Source of the DNA: Orobanche coerulescens
Taxonomy: Eukaryota > Streptophyta > Magnoliopsida > Lamiales > Orobanchaceae
NCBI GenBank assembly: GCA_033398695.1
Contig: JAWKAU010000224.1
Location: 1 to 64,000, forward strand
Reading direction: 5' to 3'
DNA: 64,000 nt
Shown here: positions 10,228-21,510 of the stretch, piece by piece
Position numbering within the stretch: position 1 is the stretch's first letter
Layout: each line of letters opens with the position of its first letter
The notes under the pieces: model-generated
Seen by the model: only the letters and a program-made list of their open reading frames with translations
What the model was told of the DNA's origin: nothing
The model's database searches: none
Program-made: the position numbers and the translations under genes

Positions 10228-10303
10228 GTGGCACGATCATGTGAAGTGAGATAAAAGTGAAATGTCACAATCACATTTATCTCACTTCACAGGATCGTGC
10301 CAC
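10228..10303. repeat. 33-bp inverted repeat hairpin
   Basis: Arms GTGGCACGATCATGTGAAGT... (10228-10260) and its complement (10271-10303), with two mismatches and a 10-bp loop. It may be the centre of a small MITE, but no flanking duplication was found. Confidence 0.7.
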
Positions 10304-10500
10304 ATACACAAATTGTCAACCTCGTTGTCAAGTGAATTGTGAAAGTAGCATTACTATTTTGTGATACACGTACACCCCACTCATACACAATATCCAAAAG
10401 AATATTGGACAATCAAGGAGTGATTAAGAAAAAACAGAAACACTCTCTCTCTATATATATATATATATAATAATATAAACCACCACGGTACAAGATTGTA

Positions 10501-11060
10501 TTTTTTTTTTTGGATCAAGCAGAAAAGAATTTTATTAAACAACATGGTACCAGGAGTACCTAGAACATATTAATACAAATTTTCCCAAGCAATAGAGAGC
10601 ATAGTCCTATTCCAATCATAATAGCTAGTTCCTAACGACGAGATCCCTATAACCGAGCACCCAACTTAAGAATCTGCATTTGATTTCTTCTTCGATTCTC
10701 CTAAAGTTCCAAGCAATTTTCTCAAAATTCACCTTATTTATCCACCACCAAACAACCCAAACCAAAATCCAGAGGCCTTCCAATCTTTTCCCGACTTCGC
10801 CCCTACTTAACAACCCCGAGAACGCCGTAAAATGCTCCCCGATGTTATTTGTAGCCGCCGAATTCACCCCAATCCACGCCACCATCCTATCACAGACTCC
10901 CACAATCTCTTTGCAAGAGGTAAACAGGTTAGATGAACCTTTCAACCCGATACATATGATGAAGAATGACACTGGTCGGGAAACCTTTATTATTCGGGAC
11001 AACAACGGGTTTCGCCCTGCCGTGGATTTATTAGGGAGACGGCAACAATTTTCGATCAGT
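10501..11060 (-). mobile_element. 5'-truncated LINE (L1-type) 3' end
   Basis: On the minus strand, a coding tail at 11005-10625 is followed by about 110 bp of 3' UTR and an A-tract (11 T on the plus strand, 10501-10511). That is the structure of a 5'-truncated L1 insertion. No clear target duplication was identified. Confidence 0.7.
10625..11005 (-). pseudogene. LINE ORF2 C-terminal (zf-RVT-like) fragment
   Basis: The translation reads SSNLFTSCKEIVGVCDRMVAW ... GLWILVWVVWWWINKVNF ... EEEIKCRFLSWV. This matches the usual plant LINE ORF2 tail (zinc-binding reverse-transcriptase C-terminal region: HLFxxC, VWxxVxxW, IWxxRN-like, IKxxSFxW). It is 126 codons with no polymerase domain and is a dead-on-arrival copy. 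Confidence 0.72.
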
Positions 11061-11249
11061 TATCCATCATGATTCCCATTATTATCACGTATTACTCGGC
11101 CAAGCCGAAGCATTTAGAACTAACCGGAATAATTATTATAAACATAACAATCGTGTTTGAAAATATACAAGGACAATGGGAGCTAGTTTTTATATTTAAC
11201 CCGGTTTTTCCGATACAATAAAAACAATAGCTTCTGGTTGGTACTATTA

Positions 11250-11457
11250 CTCCCTCCGTCCACAAATTACTTACCCTTTTGTCATTTTGGTCCGTCCACA
11301 AAAAACTTACCCCTTTCCATTTTTACTAAGTATACCCCACACATTTCACTTTAAAACTACAAGAAAAGTGAGACCTTTATTCCAATCACTTAATACACCC
11401 AACTAATTTCTTAAAATCCTTGCCAAAAATAAAAGAATAACTTTTTGGTGGACGGAG
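11250..11457. mobile_element. Stowaway-like MITE
   Basis: Starts CTCCCTCCGTCCAC after TA and ends GTGGACGGAG. The second arm carries the complementary AACTTTTTGGTGGAC. The TA on the right is replaced by GAAATATA, so the end may be off by a few bases. Non-coding. Confidence 0.75.
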
Positions 11458-11742
11458 GAAATATATCACAGTAGGTTGATAGTAGCTTAATAGATTCTAG
11501 TATCATTTAGTTTTTGATAAATGAAAAATGTTACATGTACATGCGATTGTGTATGACTTTTTGCACAGCTGTTTGACTCATTATGTTGATTGTGTTTGCC
11601 AATATATTTATTGACTATATTCCACATTATTAATTGTTAAACCAATTTTGGTTGATCGTTCGTAACTTTTATCCCTAATCTTTTTATTTATAAATGATAC
11701 TATAAACCAATTTGAGCTGACCATTTTGCACAATGGATTTTG

Positions 11743-12121
11743 TAGGGCTGAGAATTTAGAATCGGGGAAATTCCGAGTCCCGGTCCCGTCCCGAGTCCCG
11801 AATTTTACGGGATCGAGACCGTGATCGTGACCTGAGATTTTGGTAATTTCGGGACTCGGGACTCCCGAGTCCCGATTGAAATTTCTAATTTCAATCATTT
11901 TTTTTCCTTTTCGGATTTCTGGACATTTCGGGACATTCGGGACATTTCGGAAAATTATCCTCGGGATCAGGACCGAGACTTACATTTATCCCGTTTCGGG
12001 AATCGGGACTCCCGAAGTCCCGAATGGGACCGGGACCGAGACCACCAAATTGGTGATTTTCGGGACCGGGACAATCGGGACTTGGGACCGGGACCTCGGG
12101 ATGTCCCGATTCTCAGCCCTG
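11743..12121. mobile_element. hAT-type MITE with GTCCCGA-rich interior
   Basis: A perfect 8-bp duplication, GGATTTTG, sits at 11735-11742 and 12122-12129. Termini are TAGGGCTGAGAAT and (reverse complement of the right end) CAGGGCTGAGAAT, a 13-bp TIR with one change. TSD length and the T/CAGGG start fit hAT. The interior is a dense array of CGGGAC/GTCCCG units in both orientations; the open frames on both strands are by-products of these repeats. Confidence 0.92.
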
Positions 12122-12901
12122 GGATTTTGAGTTGGAATGTGTAAGAATTGGGTCACCAATCCATTTTTATGGGTGCTCTAAAAAAGTTTGAGCCTTTTTT
12201 CTTCACGCCACAATAACATGTGGTTTAGATACATACAGCTTTAGTACTGACTGTATTATGAAAGTATTTTGGAGGAGTCCTGTACCAGTACCCCCATCCC
12301 ATGTTGGAAAGCAATATGCATACGAATTAAAGTACCAAGTTAAGTGATGGATCTCTTGAGACTCTCAAGCAAGTCATGATAAGTTACTCGAAATCCACTT
12401 TGTACTAGAGATAACATGTACTATAATGACATAGTTACGGTACCACAATTGAATTAAAATACCTGAGTTATCAAATTAACTTGTTAGAGAAAAAGGAAAA
12501 AAAAAAAAACATATTAGTTTTATCCATCAGCAACGGACGGTCTGCCGTTCCAAAAAAAAAAATTGATGGCTGTCGGAAAATATGCCCATTGACGGAGGGA
12601 CGTCGGCTGTCGGTAATGGGCCATCGAAAGACAAGCCGGCGGGCCTGACATAAAAAAAAAAAAAGAAAATGGCGCGAGAAACCCTGTCCCGCCGGAAAGC
12701 AGGCAGGATGGCCTTGCGTAAAAAGAAAAAAAAAATGGACTACCACCAGAAGTCTACTGGAGATCCGTCGGAGATTCAAATTAGGAACGAATTTATTATT
12801 TTGAAGATTAATTATCCATCTAATTTAATTTTATATTATAAGGGTAGTTTTTAAAATTTATTGTTATTGAAAATTTGATATTTGTTATTAAATTCAACAT
12901 A
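12122..12901. other. Spacer with a GC-rich, self-complementary patch
   Basis: No gene. Around 12515-12780 short motifs such as GACGG, GTCGG and GCCGGCGGG alternate with A-tracts; both strands stay open but no protein motif is visible. Confidence 0.4.
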
Positions 12902-13452
12902 GAAGGGCCTAGAGTTGGGTTGGTAACGAGCAAATATGGTTAAGCACCGAAAAATTACCGAACCGACTAAACTTGGTAACCATTACATACGGTAATCGCA
13001 AATTTAATAAGATATTACCGACTTTTTACTACCGCACGGTACAATCGTGGTATTAGATTTTTTTATTACGTATTACCATACTCCACCACCAATATACATA
13101 TATAATTGACTAAATGTAATTTTTTTCACTTATGTCAAAAAGATGGAAAGAGCCAAAAATCGAGTATGGCTGTGTCATTATCAATCATTACCAACCATTA
13201 AGAAAATAGTATACATGACATTTTGGCTCATTACCAACTGTTGACAAACTTTCCATGTCCCATTATTTCTTTATTATTTAACCAAATTAAGTACTATTAC
13301 CAACCATTATCAACCAAAATTGTTGGTTACCAACAGTATTGGTTATCGAATTATTTGGTTGGCTATGGTAATCTTTTTGGTCTACCCAAATGAATCAGTA
13401 TGATAGTTGGTAATGGCCCAAAACTTTGGTAACTACCAACCGAGCCCTATAA
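12902..13452. mobile_element. Putative hAT-like MITE with GGTAAT/ATTACC interior
   Basis: The left end AGAGTTGGGTTGGTAAC resembles the complement of the right end (TAGGGCTCGGTTGGTAGTTACC). The interior is rich in alternating ATTACC and GGTAAT. No duplication could be matched at the two ends, so limits are approximate. Confidence 0.5.
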
Positions 13453-13517
13453 GGGACAAGTGGGAGAGGTACAACAATCTTTTCAAGTACGAATTACCAC
13501 AAAAAAAACATTTCTTT

Positions 13518-13522
<5 letters not shown>

Positions 13523-13558
<36 letters not shown>
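13523..13558. repeat. (TA)n followed by (CA)4
   Basis: About 28 bp of alternating TA followed by CACACACA. Confidence 0.9.
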
Positions 13559-13559
<1 letters not shown>

Positions 13560-15000
13560 TCCCTTCCTCCCATGATTGTTTGCACATTCACTTTTTATTT
13601 TGTCAAAATTTGTTAATTTTGGCCATTAAATTTTATTGATGTATTGGTCATAATATTATCTTATATGATATTGTTAGATTCATCATCACATATATTTTCA
13701 AAATATTGACTTTTCAGAATTTTTAATTATATGTAATTAAACATATTAATGCTAAAACATGATTTTTGAAGACTGCGCAAAATACAAATGGACAAATTAT
13801 CATGGGATGAAAGGAGAAGTATATAAATTAATGGATTATCGAGTTAATTTACTAACATATGGACTACCCCTACGGATTTCAGCCTAAATAGTTCCGGATA
13901 AAAAATCCAAATTTAAATGTATCAATATAATTAGTACTTAAAGTCTTAAACCTCATTTTTTTTTCAATTTATATGAGTCGGTCCGTCGGTCGATGGTTCA
14001 TTCAACATCTCTGGAAACAACGAACAGATCTTCACTAAAATCTCGATAAATTATTAATCTCAAACTAAATAGTATTTTATTGATCCGGTATAAAAGACTT
14101 AATTACTTATTAATATTTTTGATCCCGATCTTGTTACTTTAATGAGATTCTACTGTATAAAAAACTAACCAAACTTTGGCACAAACTATCAAGCAAAAAA
14201 AAAGCAACAACAGGAAGCAAAAAAGTAAGGAACAAAAATAAATAACACAAAAAAGCAAGAATATCATTTACGAGCTCGATTGGTTCGAGCTCGGTTCGAG
14301 TTTTTGGGCATTTTTGGGCCTAAAATTCCGAATTGTAAATTTTAGGATTTTTTTATATATTTATACAATGTTTATAAAATAATTATACAAATCTAACATA
14401 AAAAAAATAATTACAAAAGTGACGCATTGGATACTTGTAGTCGGTAGTTTGTTTATCTGAAATATTACAATTGGATACCGGTCATTTAAGTATCGAATGT
14501 CCAGCATTCAGTGAAGTAAAATATACTTGAGTATTCACAATTACTTAGAAGTTTAGTTGCCTGACTATTGTGTTTAGTTACCGATACAAGTCGTTATTAT
14601 TGTAATTATTTTAATTTTATGAGATTTTTGTAATTCTTTTATAAAATATATTAAAATATGTACTTTATCATAAATTTTATGTAACTTTATGATAATAACG
14701 TTATGATAAAAAAAATGTAACTTTATTTATTTGTTACATGGGGCGCAAAACAACATTCATTTCAAAAATGAAAAAAAAAAAAATGGAATCATATAAAAAA
14801 ATTATTTTGGTGGACCATAAAATTGAATTTTGGACCCACCTCTGAAATCATGAAATAATTTTTAATGGATTTTCGGCTTTTAAAATGATTTTGGTGGACC
14901 AATAAATCTGGCTTTTCTCATTCCTTCATCAATGGCGAGGCTTTTCTCATCCTCATAATAATTGTCATCATTATTTACCTTGTAGCAAAAGCCTCCACTC
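13560..15000. other. AT-rich intergenic sequence
   Basis: No ORF or element boundary recognised. Short remnants resembling hAT-MITE interiors (GAGCTCGATTGGTTCGAGCTCGG) lie near 14270-14310. Confidence 0.4.
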
Positions 15001-15009
15001 TCGACTCGA

Positions 15010-15190
15010 TAGAAATTGATAGAGAAATTAAATCATGGTGATTCAACGACCTACTAGGTGGGATGAACAGTGTCTGGTGCCCATAAAGAGTTATCCCCCA
15101 TATTGGAGGGATAAAACTCCTACATCATGCCGTGACTCGAACTCGTCCCTCAGAAGAATCTGTCACCCAGAACTGGGTTGATTTGCCACG
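15010..15190 (-). mobile_element. Possible tRNA-like SINE fragment
   Basis: On the minus strand GAGTTCGAGTCAC (about 15132-15144) resembles a pol III B box, preceded about 40 bp upstream by TGGCAAATCAACCC. There is no A-tail or target duplication, so this is tentative. Confidence 0.3.
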
Positions 15191-15255
15191 CGGACGTCAT
15201 CATTATTTACCTCTTATCACTGGTAATACTCTAGTGTGTCCTTTTGAATATAATA

Positions 15256-15465
15256 CTCCCTCTGTCCGCCACCCATGTGCAACAATTTCTTTTTCCATCC
15301 GTCCGCAACCTATGTGCATTGTTTATTTTTGGCAATTTTTTTACCCTTTCACAATACAAGTGAGTCCGTTTACTCCACTCACAACACATCCTACCAACTA
15401 AGTCAACTCAAATATTAAAACCCGTGCCGATCAAAAGAGTGCATATGGGTGGTGGACGGAGAGAG
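15256..15465. mobile_element. Stowaway-like MITE
   Basis: Starts CTCCCTCTGTCCGCCACCCAT and ends with its near complement ATGGGTGGTGGACGGAGAGAG, with TA on both sides. 210 bp, non-coding. Confidence 0.88.
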
Positions 15466-15651
15466 TAAAATTTTTTTCTGTCCCACTTTAACACCAACTC
15501 TTTTTATCTAAATTATCAAATTTGACATTTACTCGAAGACATTCGAGTCACCTATTAAAGTAACATATTCGAGTCATCTACTCGATTAACATAAATACAT
15601 TCGAATCACCTATTCGAATCCTTTAAATTGCATTTGGGTCACCTAATGGAG

Positions 15652-15789
15652 GAGTCCGGATCCTCTCCATTTCCGGAGAGAATTTGGAAGAGGCACCGTC
15701 TGACGAATTTCACACACACACTCCGCACGGTGTGATCTGGACGGTCCAGATCGAACTGGACCGTCCAGTTACTGGAGAGGATCTCCATT
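15652..15789. mobile_element. 138-bp MITE with 10-bp duplication
   Basis: CCTAATGGAG occurs at 15642-15651 and 15790-15799. The ends share GATCCTCTCCA in inverted orientation. The interior contains a second palindrome (CTGGACGGTCCAGATC with ACTGGACCGTCCAGT). The duplication length suggests a Mutator-type element. Confidence 0.75.
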
Positions 15790-16284
15790 CCTAATGGAGA
15801 CAATCCACCATTGGTATCTTTTGGGAACCTATACCGGACTTTTTTGTTATTGTTAATGTGTCAATTCAGGGAGATTTTTTTTTTAACTACTCCCGTGATT
15901 TGTCACAAGTTCAAAGACTCACCTACGTGGCCCAATCGTCGAGTGCCAACTAGGAGTGAGCAACTCGGCCCGGCCCGACCGGTGAATCGACAGTTTTTTG
16001 GTTTTGTGGGTTATTGGTGGTGTGCTGGAGAAGAAGGGGACAGTGGGCTTCAATGATTGTATATTGTCCATAATTTTAAATAGGGAAATTTTACCTGACT
16101 ATCGTATTAGATGGTCTGTTTACAATTTACTCCCTATTGTTTTATAAATTACAGCAATGGACAATAATCTGGTTTTGTGTTGACTTCTATTAAAAAGGCG
16201 AAAATGCCCCTTTCTTTTAAAATACATTTTATATGAAACAAATAGCTTATAAGTTATTAAAATGTTCGGCTAATATATTTATTT

Positions 16285-16660
16285 TAAAAAATATTTTTTT
16301 TTTCAGAAAATAAATTTTTTTCGAAATATATTAATTTTTGGATTTTTTCGCAAAAATAATTTTTCCCAGAAATAATATTTTTATTTTTTCGAAAAATAAA
16401 AAAATCCAGAAAATATTTTTTTCGAAAAAATAATATTTCTTTCCAGAAAATAATTTTCTTTTCAAAAAAATATTTTTTTTGCCAAAAAATAATTTTTTCT
16501 CCAGAAAATATTTTTTCGAAAACAAAAAAAATCCAAAAAATAATGTTTTTTCGAAAAGATAAATTTTTTCCCACAAAATAAATTTTTTTCTTTTTTAGAA
16601 AAATAATATATTTTTTCCAGAAAATACTTTTTTTTTCGGAAAAAATATTTTTTCTAGAAA
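16285..16660. repeat. CCAGAAAATA/TTTTCGAAAA array, outer element
   Basis: Irregular array of short modules (TTTTTTCCAGAAAATAAT, TTTTTTCGAAAAAATAA) at roughly 25-45-bp spacing, with the TTCGAA centre making each module self-complementary. Confidence 0.85.
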
Positions 16661-16719
16661 GTTTGAAAATTTATTACACTAAAGTCCAAATGTGATATAT
16701 ATATATATATATATATGTG

Positions 16720-18044
16720 GGGAAATTACAACCAACTACCTTATTAGATGGTCTCTTTACATTTTAGTCCCTATTGTTTCATAAATTACAGCGAAGGACA
16801 AAAATCTAAATTGGTGTTGACTTCTATTAAAAAGACGAAAATGCCCCTCTATTTACTTGAATAAAACATTTCTTTTAAAATACATTTCATATTAAATAAA
16901 TAACTTATAAGTTATTAAGGTGTTTGGCTAATACATTTCTTTTAAAAAATATTCTTTTTTCAGAAAATATTTTTTTTTCCGAAATATAATTTTTTTCCAG
17001 AAAATATATTTTTTTTTAAAAAAAATATTTTATTTTATTTTTTTCCAGAAAATAATTTTATTTTTTCGAAAAAATAATATTTTTTCAAGAAAATAATTTT
17101 ATTTCAAAAAAATATTATTTTGCCAAAAATATTTTTTCCTCCAAAAATATTTTTTTGAATTTTTCGAAAAATATTTTTTTATTTTTTCCATAAAATAATT
17201 ATTTTTCGAAAAAATAATATATTTTCAAGAAAATAATTTTATTTCGAAAAAATATTATTTTGCCAAAAAATATTTTTTCCTCCAGAAAATATTTTTTTAA
17301 TTTTTTCAAAAAAATAGTTTTTTTATTTTTTTCCAGAAAATAATTTTATTTTTTCGAAAAAATAATATTTTTTTTCCAGAAAATAATTTAATTTCGAAAA
17401 AATATTATTTTGCCAAAAAATACCTTTTTCTCCAGAAAATATTTTTTTAATTTTTCGAAAAAATATTTTTTTTTATTTTTTTTCCAGAAAAATAGTTTTA
17501 ATTTTTTGAAACAATAATATTTTTTCCAGAAAATAATTTTATTTCGAAAAAATATTATTTTTCCCAAAAATAATTTTTTCTCCAGAAAACATTTTTTAAT
17601 TTTTCGAAAAAATAAAAATTCCATAAAATAATATTTTTTTCGAAAAGATAATTTTTTCCCAGAAAATAATTTTTTTTTATTTTTTCGAAAAATAATATTT
17701 TTTCCCAGAAAATACTTTCTTTTTTGGAAAAAATATTTTTTTCTAGAAAGCTTGAAAATTTATTACACTGAAGTCCAAAAGTGTTATATATATTACAATG
17801 AGATCCAGCATGTGCCACCCACGTGAGGCGAAAAATAAATGGGTAAACAAAAAAAGGAAAAATAAAAGGGCAAATTCGAATATCGATTTCTCCAAAGGTG
17901 ACATCATCTGAAAATTTGACTTTTGTCCTTCTTTGTAAATATAGTTTCTGGACAGTGCAAAGTTTGTCCTTCATTGTAATATCTGAAACAATAGGGACCA
18001 AACTGTAATTAGACCATCTAAAAAGGTAGTCAAATGTAAATCGC

Positions 18045-18046
<2 letters not shown>
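16720..18046. mobile_element. Second member of the same Mutator-like family, nested
   Basis: Left end GGGAAATTACAACCAACTAC and right end complement GGGCGATTTACATTTGACTAC carry the same TTAGATGGTCT and CCCTATTGTTTC blocks as the outer element. Both flanks are (AT)n, so it landed in a TA microsatellite of its relative and an exact target duplication cannot be read. Both elements share the segment GCCACCCACGTG near the right end. Confidence 0.75.
16940..17750. repeat. CCAGAAAATA/TTTTCGAAAA array, inner element
   Basis: Longer version of the array, with a higher-order period of about 150-180 bp in which CCAGAAAATAATTT, TTCGAAAAAATA and TTTTGCCAAAAAATA recur in fixed order about five times. Confidence 0.85.

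Positions 18047-18125
<79 letters not shown>
18047..18125. repeat. (AT)n(GT)n microsatellite
   Basis: About 30 bp of AT followed by nearly 50 bp of GT, adjoining the nested element. Confidence 0.95.
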
Positions 18126-18128
<3 letters not shown>

Positions 18129-18245
18129 CACCCACGTGCCGCCAAAAATAAAGAGATAAAAACAAAAATGAAAATAAAAGGGCAAATCCGGAATATCAGT
18201 ACTCTCTCCTGTGACATCATCTCAAAGTTTAACTTTTATCCTTCG

Positions 18246-19881
18246 TTGTAAATTTAGTTTCTCGACAGAACAAATATTGTCCTTCATTGTAATATCTGAA
18301 ACAATAGAGACAATTGTAATTAGGCCATCTAAAAAGGTAGTGAGATGTAAATCACCATTTTAAATAATACTAAAATTATGTATCAAGATTCAGTACCTAA
18401 GTTTATTGTGCACAAAAAAAGGTACTATACAACCTCTATCAAATTCAATCCAGCCTACAATTCATTGAATTGAATGTGGCTTAATTTAATGGGGAAGAAA
18501 TGTACTATTACAGAAAACAAAAGGTCTACACTTTTGCAAAACGAGCCTTCAATTCAATTCAATCCAAATAATACAAACCATTTGTGGTTAGTCTTTTAGT
18601 TTGCTCAGCCTTTTCATATTCATCTGTTATATAAAACTTTTGGCTAATGAGCAAATATAAATATGTATTTTGATTCCCTATTGTCCCAAATTCAACAACC
18701 CAGTCCGTGCGTCATCACCTTCTTCGCGACCGCACAATTAAAAAACCGTTTTAGCTCGAATCGGACTGACCATGTAAACCCTAATTAGAAAGCCGAGAGA
18801 AGAATCGGAGCCCTACATTCGATTCACCAAAACCCGACCAAAATATTTTTCCCAAGCCCGAATAGGAACCAGAAACCAGGCCTCAAACCTGTGAAAACAT
18901 CCCGAATTGAATCAAATTCGAAGCCTCACCTACGACTCGCTGGAATCGCCGTCGGTGCAAGTCGCGCATCACTGCCGGACCTGCTCCTTCACTCGCGAGC
19001 CTTCGTCGCCGCCATAGCCTGGAGTCCCGCGACTGGTATAGTCCAAGTTTAGGCGAGCCGGAGTGTGAGTGAGTTTATGTCAGCCGACTCCAGTGCGTGT
19101 ATGTGTGTGTTTCTATATCTGGAGGCTGAGGGAATTTTCGAATCAGAACTGTAGAGAGAGAGTGAAAAGATTTTAGAGAGAGAAGAGGATAGAGAGAGGC
19201 GAGAGGAAGAAAACGAGAGTTCTGTCGGCCGACCCGTGAGGAATAAGGGTTTATATACCCGGAATTTTAGGTTAAAATTTCCAGATTCATTCAATTTCAC
19301 TCCAGACATCTTTTAATTGTTACAATTGACCCCACTCCTTTTTCCAGTCCTTCAATTTCAGTCCCTAATTTTTAATTCCTGCAATTTTACCCCACTCATC
19401 TTTCAACATATAAAGTTAGACCCTTTTTATTACTTTGACTTTTTCAATTAGTTATGTTTCTATTATATATTTAATTTATTTATTTTACTTTAGTAATGAA
19501 TGTATTCGAATATTCATTCAAAGAACATAAGCACAAATGCATAATAGATTAATCATCACAGATCCTTATGAAGCATGGCTTCTTTTTATATCCGAAAAAG
19601 AAGAAAGAATCATAACAAACCATCATGGTAACAACTCAGTAATTTACTCAAACGTTACGCAATCAACAATTAGATACAATTTGTGCAACAGACAGATTCG
19701 TCATGCCTCGTTATATTAATACCTATGTATAATTTAATTATATGTATTTACTAATGCAAAACCTAGTATAAAAATATAGAGTATAAACTGATCAAATATA
19801 AATCCTAGTTACTAACGATTGGAATATGTAAAAAGTCAAAGATGAAACGATAGTTCATTGTCACCTACGGGTTTAATTTGG
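18246..19881. repeat. Tandem duplication, copy A (about 1.64 kb)
   Basis: Sequence from TTGTAAATTTAGTTTCT (18246) to CTACGGGTTTAATTTGG (19881) is repeated directly after itself. It includes the last 110 bp of the outer Mutator-like element, so the duplication came after that insertion. Differences from copy B are scattered substitutions and small indels. Confidence 0.92.
18929..19309 (-). promoter_or_regulatory. Promoter-like module with TATA and CT-rich leader, copy A
   Basis: On the minus strand GGGTATATAAACCC (around 19249-19262) is followed about 60 bp downstream by a CT-rich leader and then a possible splice donor (TAG/GTGAGG near 18930). This resembles the start of a plant transcription unit: TATA, pyrimidine-rich 5' UTR, first intron. 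The 86-codon frame across it (19309-19049) starts upstream of the TATA and is probably not translated. The parent gene is not recognised. Confidence 0.45.
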
Positions 19882-21510
19882 TTGTAAATTTAGTTTCTGG
19901 ACAGAACAAATATTGTCCTTCATTGTAAAATCTCAAGCAATAAGGACAATTGTAATTAGGCCATCTAAAAAGATAGTGAGATGTAAATTGCCCATTTTAA
20001 ATAATACTAAAATTATGTATCAAGATTCAGTACCTAAATTTATTGTGCACAAAAAATGTACTATACAACCTCTATCAAATTCAATCTAGCCAGCAATTCA
20101 TTGAATTGAACGTGGCTTAATTTAATGGGGAAGAAATGTACTGTTACAGAACACAAAAGGTCTACACTTTTGCCAAACGAGCCTTCAATTCAATTCAATA
20201 CAAATAATACAAACCATTTGTGGTTAGTATTTTAGTTTGCTCAGCATTTTCATATTCATCTGTTATATAAAACTTTTGGCTAATGAGCAAATATAAATAT
20301 GTATTTTGATTCCCTATTGTCCCAAATTCAACAACCCAGTCCGTGCGTCATCACCTTCTTCCCGACCACATAATTAAAAAACCGTTTTATCCCGAATCGG
20401 ACTGACCATGTAAACCCTAATTAGAAAGCCGAGAGAAGAATTGGAGCCCTACATTCGATTCACCAGAACCCGATCAAAATATTTTTCCCAAGCCCGAATA
20501 GGAACTAGAAACCAGGCCTCAAACCTGTGAAAACATCCCGAATTGAATCAAATTCGAAGCCTCACCTACGACTCGCTGGAATCGCCGTCGGTGCAAGTCG
20601 CGCATCACTGCCGGACCTGCTCCTTCACTCGCGAGCCTTCGTCGCCGCCATAGCCTGGAGTCCCGCGACTGGTATAGTCCAAGTTTAGGCGAGCCGGAGT
20701 GTGAGTGAGTTTATGTCAGCCGACACCAGTGTGTGTATGTGTGTGTTTCTATATCTGGAGACTGAGGGAATTTTCGAATCAGAACTGTAGAGAGAGACTG
20801 AAAAGATTTTAGAGAGAGAAGAGGATAGAGAGAGGCGAGAGGAAGAAAATGAGAGTTCTGTCGGCCGACCCGTGAGGAAGAAGGGTTTATATACCCGGAA
20901 TTTTAGGTTAAAATTTCCAGATTCATTCAATTTCATTCCAGACATGTTTTAATTGTTACAATTGACCCCCACTCCTTTTTCCAGTCCTTCAATTTCAGTC
21001 CCTAATTTTTAATTCCTGCAATTTTACCCGAGTCATCTTTCAACATATAAAGTTAGACCCTTTTTATTACTTTAACTTTTTCAATTAGTTATGTTTCTAT
21101 TATATATTTAATTTATTGATTTTACTTTAGAAATGAATGTATTCGAATATTCATTCAAAGAACATAAGCACAATAGATTAATCATCAGAGATCCTTATGA
21201 AGCATGACTTCTTTTTATATCCGAAAAAGAAGAAAGAATCATAACAAACCATCATGGTATCAACTCAGTAATTTATTCAAACATTACGCAATTAACAATT
21301 AGATACAATTTGTGCAACGCACGGGTTCGTCATGCCTCATTATATTAATACCTATGTATAATTTAATTATATGTATTTACTAATGCAAAACATAGTATAA
21401 AAATATAGAGTATAAACTGATCAAATATAAATCCTAGTTACTAACGATTGGAATATGTAAAAAGTCAAAAATCAAACGATAGTTCATCGTCACCTACGGG
21501 TTTAATTTGG
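19882..21510. repeat. Tandem duplication, copy B (about 1.63 kb)
   Basis: Second direct copy, ending at CTACGGGTTTAATTTGG (21510), after which the sequence becomes unique (TTAAGGGACC). Contains a second truncated Mutator-like right end at 19882-19998. Confidence 0.92.
20565..20945 (-). promoter_or_regulatory. Promoter-like module, copy B
   Basis: Same layout as copy A: TATATAAACCC on the minus strand (about 20885-20895), CT-rich leader, and donor-like GTGAGG near 20565. Both copies keep the TATA and donor. Confidence 0.4.

Larger units (their letters stand above)
16083..18356. mobile_element. Mutator-like element (outer), no transposase
   Basis: The 10-bp duplication ATTTTAAATA lies at 16073-16082 and 18357-18366. 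Termini GGGAAATTTTACCTGACTAT and (complement of right) GGTGATTTACATCTCACTAC extend into about 100-bp TIRs with TTAGATGG, CTATTGTTT and AATGxAGGACAA blocks. The interior is AT-rich repeat array plus a second family member at 16720-18046. No transposase frame: open frames here come from the repeat array and are not genes. Confidence 0.85.

Noticed and set aside
11608..12130. Open frames on both strands with repeated GTGT and SGLG words
   Set aside because: Derived from the GTCCCGA repeats of the hAT MITE.
15940..16000. A hAT-like terminus (TAGGAGTGAGCAACTCGGCCCGG)
   Set aside because: No matching opposite end or duplication nearby; could be a remnant but not supportable as an element.
16284..18220. 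Long open frames (up to 221 codons) on the minus strand rich in F, K and I
   Set aside because: They are translations of the CCAGAAAATA/TTCGAA array and the (GT)n/(AT)n microsatellite; no domain and no codon pattern of a gene.
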